Shown here in pieces: positions 1 through 5,154 of a stretch of 5,716 bases of DNA. The DNA is from Anaerolineales bacterium Chloro_02 (lineage in GTDB: Bacteria; Chloroflexota; Anaerolineae; Anaerolineales; Anaerolineaceae). Below the pieces are notes generated by a model, which was not told where the DNA came from, did no database searches, and saw nothing but the letters and a program-made list of their open reading frames with translations. The position numbers and the translations under genes are program-made. The first letter of the stretch is position 1; every line of letters begins with the position of its first letter. Where the stretch lies: NCBI GenBank assembly GCA_001603765.1, contig LUZV01000257.1, positions 1 through 5,716 on the forward strand, read 5' to 3'.

Positions 1-850
1 GAAAACAAAAACCTGGAAATCTCTTTTGACCGTCTTGAGCCTGATTATCACAGGCGTTCTACTGCTAAATGCTTGCGCTGCTGCCCCTGCCGCAGTGAAT
101 AAACCCGCTGATGAAAACCTGCTAAAAGTTAAGGTTGGGGCGTCACCCGTTCCCCACGCGGAAATATTGGCATTTGTTCGGGACAATCTGGCTGCTGCCG
201 CTGGGCTTGAGATCGAAATTGTGGAGTTCACCGATTACGTTCAGCCTAATCTGGCGCTAAATGATGGTCAGCTTGACGCTAATTTCTTCCAGCACCTGCC
301 TTATCTGGAGGATTTTAACGCCAAGCAAGGCACCAACCTTGTCTCGGTAGCGAACGTTCACATCGAACCGCTTGGCATCTACTCAAAAACTATCAAAGAC
401 CTGGCGGCTGTACCTGAGGGCGCGGTCGTTCTGATCCCAAATGATTCCACCAATGGCGGAAGAGCACTCAATCTGTTGGCAGCAAATGGCTTAATAACGC
501 TCAAGCCTGGATCTGGTTTTACCGCGACTGTGCAGGATATTGCGACTAATCCAAAAAACCTAAAAATCACGGAGCTTGAAGCCGCTCAGTTGGTTCGAGC
601 GCTGGAAGACGCATCGTTTGCTGTAATTAATGGCAATTACGCGCTCGAGGGCGGACTGACACCCGCAAAAGACGCGCTGGCACTTGAGTCGGGTGACAGC
701 AACCCTTATGTCAACATTCTGGCGGTGAAGAAGGGTAACGAACAGAACCCAGCGATCCTTAAACTAGTCGCGCTGATTACTTCACCAGAGGTGAAAGCTT
801 TTATCGAAGAAAAATACGCTGGATCTGTTTTATCAGCGTTTGGAAAGTAA
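1..850 (+). CDS. metQ: MetQ/NlpA-family methionine-binding lipoprotein (start codon cut by window edge)
   Basis: Substrate-binding lipoprotein of a methionine ABC importer, anchored outside the cytoplasmic membrane and delivering D/L-methionine to MetI/MetN. The reading frame is open from base 2 (K-T-K-T-W-K-S-L-L), and base 1 is G, so the natural ATG most likely spans the left edge with only its G visible; this gives about 283 residues. A TTG at 26-28 is in frame but would remove the basic n-region of the signal peptide, so I do not favour it. The signal peptide ends in a lipobox L-N-A-C with the lipidated Cys codon at 74-76 (about residue 26). Family landmarks in the 283-residue numbering are VHIEPLGIYS (about 120-129), the ligand-loop motif NDSTNGGRAL (about 148-157) and INGNYA (about 210-215). 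The metN and metI genes follow directly, which supports methionine transport over other NlpA-type roles. The exact ligand is inferred from the family. Any upstream promoter or riboswitch is outside the window. Confidence 0.93.
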   Translation, partial: KTKTWKSLLTVLSLIITGVLLLNACAAAPAAVNKPADENLLKVKVGASPVPHAEILAFVRDNLAAAAGLEIEIVEFTDYVQPNLALNDGQLDANFFQHLPYLEDFNAKQGTNLVSVANVHIEPLGIYSKTIKDLAAVPEGAVVLIPNDSTNGGRALNLLAANGLITLKPGSGFTATVQDIATNPKNLKITELEAAQLVRALEDASFAVINGNYALEGGLTPAKDALALESGDSNPYVNILAVKKGNEQNPAILKLVALITSPEVKAFIEEKYAGSVLSAFGK

Positions 851-857
851 GAAGAAT

Positions 858-888
858 AAAGTGCAGGCGGCTCAGCCACCTGCACTTT
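858..888 (+). promoter_or_regulatory. Intercistronic hairpin between metQ and metN
   Basis: A near-perfect inverted repeat starts 7 nt after the metQ stop. The outer arms AAAGTGCAGG (858-867) and CCTGCACTTT (879-888) pair over 10 bp; one C/A mismatch then leads to a further GGC/GCC stem with a TCA loop. Only three T residues follow the stem core, and these are themselves paired, so this is at best a weak or partial terminator. Such hairpins between a binding-protein gene and its transporter genes commonly protect upstream mRNA from 3' exonucleases or attenuate downstream expression, so more binding protein than ATPase is made. That role is inference. The stem ends 10 nt before the metN ATG and directly abuts its weak ribosome-binding site. 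Confidence 0.7.
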
Positions 889-898
889 GGTGTTTAAG

Positions 899-1879
899 AT
901 GATCCGATTAGAAAATGTGACCAAAACCTTTCGGACTGGCGCGGACGAAGTCCACGCGCTTTATGATGTCTCGCTCGAGGTTGCCCAGGGGCAGATTTTT
1001 GGAGTCGTTGGAGCCAGCGGGGCAGGAAAGAGCACGTTGATTCGCTGCGTTAATCGCCTTGAAGAACCCGATGGCGGAAAAGTCTGGGTTGATGGCGAAG
1101 AAATCACCGCTTTGCGAGGAGAAAGCCTTCGGCAAGCCAGGCGCAAGATGGGGATGATCTTTCAGCAGTTCAATTTGCTTTCCCAGCGAACCGCTGCTGA
1201 CAATATCGGCTATCCCCTTGAGATTGCGGGCGTGGAAAAATCTGAGCGAGAAAGGCGCGTCCTGGAGTTGTTAGAGTTGGTCGGGTTGGAAGACAAAGCC
1301 CGGGCATACCCGGCGCAGCTCTCCGGCGGGCAAAAACAGCGGGTGGGCATTGCCAGGGCAATCGCGACTAATCCTAAAGTGCTTCTCTCGGACGAAGCTA
1401 CATCCGCGCTTGATCCTACCACCACTGACTCCATTCTGGACTTACTTCAGGGCTTGAATAAACGCTTGGGGCTGACCATCTTGCTGATCACTCATCAAAT
1501 GGAAGTGGTGAAGAAGATTTGCGACCACGCCGCGCTGCTTGAAGATGGCAGACTGGTTGAAGCGGGCGCAATCTCTGATTTGGTCGCGGACCCCTTAAGG
1601 CGGCTTTCAAGGGCGTTCTTCCCGCCTGTAATTGATATCCCAAGAGACCCCCGGGCGGTGCACGCGGCGATTACCTTTTTGGGCAGCGCGGCGGATGAGC
1701 CAATACTGGCGAATTTGGTACGGAAATTTGACGTTGATGTGAATATCCTTGGTGGAAGCATTCAGGAAATCGGCGGTAGGCGGGTGGGGCAGTTGCAAGT
1801 GGAGATTCAGGGCGAGCAAATGGCTGCCGCGGTGGCATATTTAGGCGATTTGGGCGTACGGGTGGAGGTGATTAAATGA
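899..1879 (+). CDS. metN: Methionine ABC transporter ATP-binding protein MetN
   Basis: Cytoplasmic ATPase that powers methionine import together with MetI and MetQ. From the ATG at 899 it encodes 326 residues starting MIRLENVTKTF, the usual MetN N-terminus. In-frame TTG (887) and GTG (890) lie just upstream but overlap or touch the hairpin; a weak GGTG Shine-Dalgarno (889-892) is spaced 6 nt from the ATG, so I choose 899. The nucleotide-binding domain is complete: Walker A GASGAGKST (38-46), Q-loop with Gln at 89/90, signature LSGGQ (141-145), Walker B VLLSDE (161-166) followed by the D-loop ATSALDP, and switch His199 in LLITHQ. Residues from about 255 to 326 form the C-terminal NIL (ACT-like) domain. 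In E. coli MetN the equivalent C-terminal domain binds methionine and shuts transport down (trans-inhibition), so similar feedback is likely here. The NIL domain separates MetN from the related polar amino acid ATPases. The stop codon overlaps the metI start by 4 nt. Confidence 0.96.
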   Translation: MIRLENVTKTFRTGADEVHALYDVSLEVAQGQIFGVVGASGAGKSTLIRCVNRLEEPDGGKVWVDGEEITALRGESLRQARRKMGMIFQQFNLLSQRTAADNIGYPLEIAGVEKSERERRVLELLELVGLEDKARAYPAQLSGGQKQRVGIARAIATNPKVLLSDEATSALDPTTTDSILDLLQGLNKRLGLTILLITHQMEVVKKICDHAALLEDGRLVEAGAISDLVADPLRRLSRAFFPPVIDIPRDPRAVHAAITFLGSAADEPILANLVRKFDVDVNILGGSIQEIGGRRVGQLQVEIQGEQMAAAVAYLGDLGVRVEVIK

Positions 1880-2532
1880 ACATTGTCGAGTGGTGGCCCA
1901 GATTAATCCAGGAGAGTCTGACGACCTTGTATATGGTGGGGGTTTCCACCTTGCTGACAGTTTTATTTGGATTGCCGTTGGGAGTATTGCTGGTGGTGAG
2001 CGACGAACGCGGGTTAAGCCCGAGACCCGCAATAAACCGCGTTCTTGGTGTGGTGGTGAACTTAACGCGCTCGCTGCCTTTTATCATTTTGCTGGTGGTG
2101 TTAATTCCATTTACGCGTTGGGTTGTTGGAACAAGTATTGGACCAACTGCGGCAATTGTGCCGTTGACCCTGGCAGCGGTGCCTTTTTTCGCGCGCGTAA
2201 CAGAAAACGCGCTTAGGGAGGTGCCCTCGGGGTTGATCGAAGCCGCGCAGGCGATGGGCAGCAGCGAATGGCAGATTGTGAGCAAAGTGTATATCCCCGA
2301 AGCTTTACCCGGATTGGTTTTGGGGATTGCCTTGACTTTGATCAGCCTGGTAGGATATTCTGCAATGGCTGGCGCTGTTGGCGGCGGTGGATTGGGGGAC
2401 CTGGCAATTCGGTACGGGTATCAGCGCTTTCAGACTGACGTGATGCTGGTTACGGTAGTAATTTTGTTAGTATTTGTGCAGGCGGTGCAGTCTATCGGCG
2501 ACAAAATGGCGGCGAAGATCAGCAAACGGTAG
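1876..2532 (+). CDS. metI: Methionine ABC transporter permease MetI
   Basis: Integral membrane permease of 218 residues that forms the methionine translocation path as a dimer; this is the usual MetI length. The start ATG (1876) overlaps the metN stop as ATGA and is preceded by a strong Shine-Dalgarno GGAGGTG (1864-1870, spacing 5 nt), so translation is coupled to metN. About five hydrophobic segments are visible: residues ~20-42, ~57-78, ~88-107, ~145-170 and ~188-205. The cytoplasmic coupling loop carries the EAA motif, starting EAAQAMGSSEWQ at residue 122, which docks in the MetN Q-loop cleft. Other MetI-like landmarks are TRSLPFIILLV (about 64-74) and the Gly-rich GGGGLGDLAIRYGYQRF stretch (about 169-185). 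No frameshift or missing element is seen. No convincing rightward terminator follows before the tRNA promoter, so readthrough into the tRNA unit, which ends at the strong terminator at 2701, is possible. Confidence 0.95.
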   Translation: MNIVEWWPRLIQESLTTLYMVGVSTLLTVLFGLPLGVLLVVSDERGLSPRPAINRVLGVVVNLTRSLPFIILLVVLIPFTRWVVGTSIGPTAAIVPLTLAAVPFFARVTENALREVPSGLIEAAQAMGSSEWQIVSKVYIPEALPGLVLGIALTLISLVGYSAMAGAVGGGGLGDLAIRYGYQRFQTDVMLVTVVILLVFVQAVQSIGDKMAAKISKR

Positions 2533-2545
2533 GAGAAGCAATGAT

Positions 2546-2571
2546 AAAAAACCCTTGCGAAAAGGCAGGGG
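2546..2571 (-). terminator. Probable leftward intrinsic terminator downstream of the minus-strand block
   Basis: Read on the minus strand, CCCCTGC (2571-2565) pairs with GCAAGGG (2558-2552) over 7 bp including one G-T wobble. The loop is 6 nt, and a run of six T follows directly (complement of A 2546-2551). This is the classic shape of a rho-independent terminator for transcripts coming from the right. In the plus direction there is no T-tract after the stem, so it should not end metQNI transcripts. It lies about 350 nt beyond the peptidase stop, past the tRNA gene, so it may serve as a backstop that protects metI from antisense transcription. Confidence 0.5.
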
Positions 2572-2583
2572 AGCATGTATAAT
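2555..2583 (+). promoter_or_regulatory. Sigma-70-type promoter of the tRNA-Pro gene
   Basis: The -35 element TTGCGA (2555-2560, 4 of 6 consensus) and a perfect -10 element TATAAT (2578-2583) are separated by exactly 17 nt. Transcription should begin around 2590, only 2-3 nt before the mature tRNA 5' end at 2593. This gives a very short leader, as is usual for singly transcribed stable RNAs. The -35 box lies inside the stem-loop of the leftward terminator at 2546-2571. Confidence 0.75.
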
Positions 2584-2592
2584 ATTTCTTTA

Positions 2593-2667
2593 CGGGGCGT
2601 GGCGCAGTCCGGCTAGCGTGCTTGCATGGGGTGCAAGAGGTCGAAGGTTCGAATCCTTTCGCCCCGA
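2593..2667 (+). tRNA. tRNA-Pro, anticodon GGG
   Basis: A complete cloverleaf can be folded by hand. The acceptor arms CGGGGCG (2593-2599) and CGCCCCG (2660-2666) pair at all 7 positions, with discriminator A at 2667. The D stem is GCGC (2602-2605) with GCGT (2616-2619). The anticodon stem is CTTGC (2621-2625) with GCAAG (2633-2637), enclosing the loop ATGGGGT, so the anticodon GGG is at 2628-2630. The T stem is GAAGG (2643-2647) with CCTTT (2655-2659) and the loop TTCGAAT. The C1-G72 pair, A73 and the D-arm start match bacterial proline tRNAs. It reads CCC and, by wobble, CCU codons. The CCA tail is not encoded (ACAG follows), so it must be added by nucleotidyltransferase. Confidence 0.96.
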
Positions 2668-2670
2668 CAG

Positions 2671-2701
2671 AAAGACCCTGGGAATTCTCCCGGGGTCTTT
2701 T
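2671..2701 (+). terminator. Intrinsic terminator of the tRNA-Pro gene
   Basis: The 5' arm AAAGACCC, T, GGGA (2671-2683) pairs with TCCC, G, GGGTCTTT (2688-2700) to give 13 bp including one T-G wobble. The loop is ATTC and the 3' side ends in TTTT (2698-2701). It begins 4 nt after the mature tRNA 3' end and should also stop any readthrough from metQNI. On the minus strand only three T follow the stem, so leftward termination would be weaker. Confidence 0.85.
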
Positions 2702-2923
2702 GATTCGCGGCTTCCGACCATTGAAGGAAATTGACCGTCAGATCTCCACATTAGGGATCTGACAGGTAAAAAGAAGAATTGTCAAGGTTACGAGACCGAC
2801 GGTTAAAATCACTCGAACGTTAGGAGATCGGCGTAGGCAGAGAATGCCCAATTATCGAAAACGCGGCTTTTCTTTCGCACGATCGGATCATACTGAGGCT
2901 AGCCGATGCGGCATCTGTTGAGT
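2702..2923. other. Convergent intergenic region without a supportable gene
   Basis: This stretch of about 220 bases separates the plus-strand tRNA terminator from the stop of the minus-strand peptidase gene. I found no reading frame with a plausible ribosome-binding site. The longest minus-strand candidate checked is about 23 codons and has no Shine-Dalgarno. The only clear structure is the inverted repeat at 2737-2763. A TTGACA hexamer on the minus strand around 2785 lacks a good -10 partner. Confidence 0.6.
2737..2763. repeat. Inverted repeat / stem-loop between convergent genes
   Basis: The arms GTCAGATCTC (2737-2746) and GGGATCTGAC (2754-2763) pair over 10 bp with one T-G wobble, closing a 7-nt loop (CACATTA). 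Neither strand has a T-run directly after the stem, so it is not a standard intrinsic terminator. It lies about 160 nt beyond the peptidase stop and could be a 3' mRNA-stabilising or rho-associated structure, or an operator-like palindrome. The function is unknown. Confidence 0.6.
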
Positions 2924-4375
2924 CTATTCCCCGGTAAAGATCAGCGGAATGTATTGAACAAACACTGGCGGCGGGGTTGGCACTTGGGTCACCGCGCAGT
3001 TAGACTGCTTTGAATAACAGACCGCGTCTGCTTCGGCTGCCTGCACTGTGTAGAAATAGTTCTTGTCGAAAACGATGTTTGTGTCCTGGTAGCTGGTGGT
3101 AGTGACCTGCGCAACCTTGGTAAAGGTTCCGCCACATGTAGTTGTGCCGCGGAATACGTTGTAGACATCCGCGCCCGACACTTCTGGCCAACTGATTAGG
3201 ATTGAGTTGCTTTGAGGAGCGGCAGTAATCTGTGGGTTGGAAGCAAAGCATCGCCCCATAGCCCCGGCAAGGCTGGCGGCGGTGCCGATGCCTGCCTTAG
3301 CGGTGGCAAGGGTGGCAGGCAGGTACATTTTGTCGATTGTGTCCGTGGTTTTGTGATAATGAGGGTTCCTATCCGCTACCGCGCCGCAACCATTAGGAGA
3401 CGTCAGGGATGAGTAGTTTTCGAGTACTTCGATAGCCCCTACTCCGACGTCCCAGAATGAGGCATGATCGGAGTATTCTTCACCATTTGTTGTCAGATAG
3501 TCAAAACTTAAACCCAGGTTGTAGTTAGTATTCACATCGGTAAAGCAGGTGCCAACGGTGTTCGAGGCTGACAGCGTGCCCACATGCAGCTCGATGCATT
3601 TGTCCTGGTTGCTGTCGTAACCAAACATGTCCAGATTGACAACTCCAACAATGTTGGGCATTTCGGAGGAGTGATCGGCAACATAAGCTGCACTGCCATA
3701 AAGCCCTTGTTCTTCGCCGGTGAAGAAGATGATTTTTATTGTGCGATCAAATTTGTAATAAGGGAAGAGCCGGGCGGCTTCCATCAGTGCCGCAACGCCG
3801 CTGCCGTTATCTTCCGCGCCAGGTGCTTTATTATTTGGGTCTGTGTAAGTTATGCTATCGAGGTGGGCGGTTAGAAGCACGAGCTGATTGGCGTTAGGAC
3901 CATGACCAGGGATGGTTACAACTTTGTTTTTCCAACTCGCTGCCTGTTCGATATCAGGCGCGTCCAACAGCATGCTGTTTTCCACCCTTGTTCTGGGGCC
4001 TGGAAGGTTTTCCACCATCTGGCTGAGTTGGTAAGGATTATAGGCATGGTCCGTTAAACTGGAACCGGCTGTATAGCCAAAGCTCAGCAGCTGCTCGCCA
4101 AGGTAGGGATAAGCCATCGCTTTGACGTTCAAATTAAATAACGCTCCAGAAAATCGGGTGAGGATTCTCCGCGCCACGCCGGCAACTAAAACTTCGTCTT
4201 CCCCGCTAAAGTTGCGGATCCATTTGACCACCGAAGCCTGAGTGACCTGGTCTATTATCTCCTGGACGGTTGGGTTTGAGGGGCAGGTTTGGGTCTGGCT
4301 GAGTGCGTTGGTATTGGGGATTGAAAAGAGCAAAACAAGCGCGATAAGCAAAAACATCCACTTAGTCAATTTCAT
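2924..4375 (-). CDS. Secreted M28-family zinc aminopeptidase with C-terminal fibronectin type III domain
   Basis: Exported metallopeptidase of 483 residues, expected to cleave N-terminal residues from peptides outside the membrane. The ATG (4375) has an AGGA Shine-Dalgarno (complement of 4381-4384) 5 nt upstream. The signal peptide has basic residues K2/K5, a hydrophobic core (about 7-19) and a likely cut after T-N-A (residue 24). The M28 catalytic site looks complete: His171 in LLTAHLDS, Asp189 in GAEDNGSGVA, catalytic Glu221 and ligand Glu222 in FFTGEEQGLYG, Asp249 in NLDMFGY, and His341 in PHYHKTTDT. Residues about 382-465 form a fibronectin type III-like domain with several Cys that could form disulfides. 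A TPPP linker and the tail VFVQYIPLIFTGE close the protein. It is the third gene of the minus-strand block, 38 nt after the methyltransferase. Family and secretion are well supported; the natural substrate is unknown, and retention at the surface through the tail is only a guess. Confidence 0.92.
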   Translation of the reverse strand: MKLTKWMFLLIALVLLFSIPNTNALSQTQTCPSNPTVQEIIDQVTQASVVKWIRNFSGEDEVLVAGVARRILTRFSGALFNLNVKAMAYPYLGEQLLSFGYTAGSSLTDHAYNPYQLSQMVENLPGPRTRVENSMLLDAPDIEQAASWKNKVVTIPGHGPNANQLVLLTAHLDSITYTDPNNKAPGAEDNGSGVAALMEAARLFPYYKFDRTIKIIFFTGEEQGLYGSAAYVADHSSEMPNIVGVVNLDMFGYDSNQDKCIELHVGTLSASNTVGTCFTDVNTNYNLGLSFDYLTTNGEEYSDHASFWDVGVGAIEVLENYSSLTSPNGCGAVADRNPHYHKTTDTIDKMYLPATLATAKAGIGTAASLAGAMGRCFASNPQITAAPQSNSILISWPEVSGADVYNVFRGTTTCGGTFTKVAQVTTTSYQDTNIVFDKNYFYTVQAAEADAVCYSKQSNCAVTQVPTPPPVFVQYIPLIFTGE

Positions 4376-4413
4376 ATGAATCCTATTGAGTTTGAATTTT
4401 CGTTTAGACAGGT

Positions 4414-5154
4414 CTACACCATGCCGTAAGCATAAAAAGTGGGAATAAATACAGTGGCTTCCCCATCCAACCAGGATTTGAGGGCGCGTTCCCTCAGGGC
4501 AATGATTTCATCAATTGGAACCATCCCGCCAAGATCGAACGCGATAATGTCCCATTCGTGATCAAAATCATCTTTTTCGGGGTAGCGCCATTGCCCCGCG
4601 AGTAAGCCCAGGCGGACGTCTTTTAGACCAGTTGCCCGGAAGATATGGCCTAATTTTCGGCCCATGCTCAGATCAATTCCCTGAAAGGCGAGAGAACGGT
4701 TCTGAATCTTACCAATATCCTGGAAAATTTGGGGATAATCGATGCGTGAGTGGTAATCCGGCTCAGCAAATGCCACAACATAGCCGCCTGGCTTTGTGAC
4801 CCGCGCCATTTCCGCGACGACCTGCGATGGATTATGGACCCATAGCAGAACGTAATGCGCCACAGCGAGATCAAATTGGTGGGCTTGGAAGGGCATTCGG
4901 TGGGCGTCCGCGTTAAAAATAGGCGGTTTGGCTTGGTGGAGATGAGCGAACTGGCAGTTTTCGAGGTCGATATCCAAACCAGTCACGTGCAGCCCTCGAC
5001 CGAGGTATTCATTGAGCAGTGCACCTGTGCCAACGCCGACATCCAGCAGGGATTGACCAGGCTGAGCGCCAACTTTCCCAAAAATGAAGTTGCGCAGGTC
5101 GCGCGTCCAAAAGGATTGGAGGATAAACCGATCATGCCAATCAGAGATTTTCAA
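4414..5154 (-). CDS. Class I SAM-dependent methyltransferase (Methyltransf_11-like)
   Basis: Soluble methyltransferase of about 246 residues with a Rossmann-like SAM fold. With the start chosen at TTG 5154, visible landmarks are the glycine-rich SAM loop LLDVGVGTG (36-44), the acidic end of strand 2 in GLDID (59-63), ADAHRMPF (82-89), the post-II segment FDLAVAHYVLLWV (94-106) and VTKPGGYVV (119-127). The N-terminus around W-H-D-R-F and WTRDLR, and the C-terminus ending FYAYGMV, resemble uncharacterised UbiE/Methyltransf_11 proteins. I choose TTG 5154 because a strong GGAGG lies 6 nt upstream and the codon overlaps the upstream stop as TTGA. An in-frame TTG at 5184 would add 10 residues but has no ribosome-binding site. 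Coupling to the radical SAM-like gene suggests a shared pathway or substrate. The methyl acceptor cannot be told from sequence. Confidence 0.88.
   Translation of the reverse strand: MKISDWHDRFILQSFWTRDLRNFIFGKVGAQPGQSLLDVGVGTGALLNEYLGRGLHVTGLDIDLENCQFAHLHQAKPPIFNADAHRMPFQAHQFDLAVAHYVLLWVHNPSQVVAEMARVTKPGGYVVAFAEPDYHSRIDYPQIFQDIGKIQNRSLAFQGIDLSMGRKLGHIFRATGLKDVRLGLLAGQWRYPEKDDFDHEWDIIAFDLGGMVPIDEIIALRERALKSWLDGEATVFIPTFYAYGMV

Noticed and set aside
887..898. Earlier TTG (887) or GTG (890) start for metN
   Set aside because: Both sit at the edge of the hairpin without a Shine-Dalgarno; ATG 899 gives the standard MetN N-terminus.
1872..2285. Minus-strand open frame of 137 codons
   Set aside because: It lies opposite metI, which has a complete permease sequence and a strong ribosome-binding site.
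2552..2571. Hairpin as a rightward terminator of metQNI
   Set aside because: No T-tract follows on the plus strand; the T-run is only on the minus-strand side.
2474..2734. Plus-strand open frame of 86 codons overlapping the end of metI and the tRNA
   Set aside because: It runs through the tRNA gene and its terminator, has no ribosome-binding site support and shows no recognisable protein features.
2702..2923. Possible small peptide (RiPP precursor) gene in the spacer, such as a minus-strand ~23-codon frame
   Set aside because: There is no ribosome-binding site, no leader/core pattern and no link to the modifying enzymes beyond proximity.
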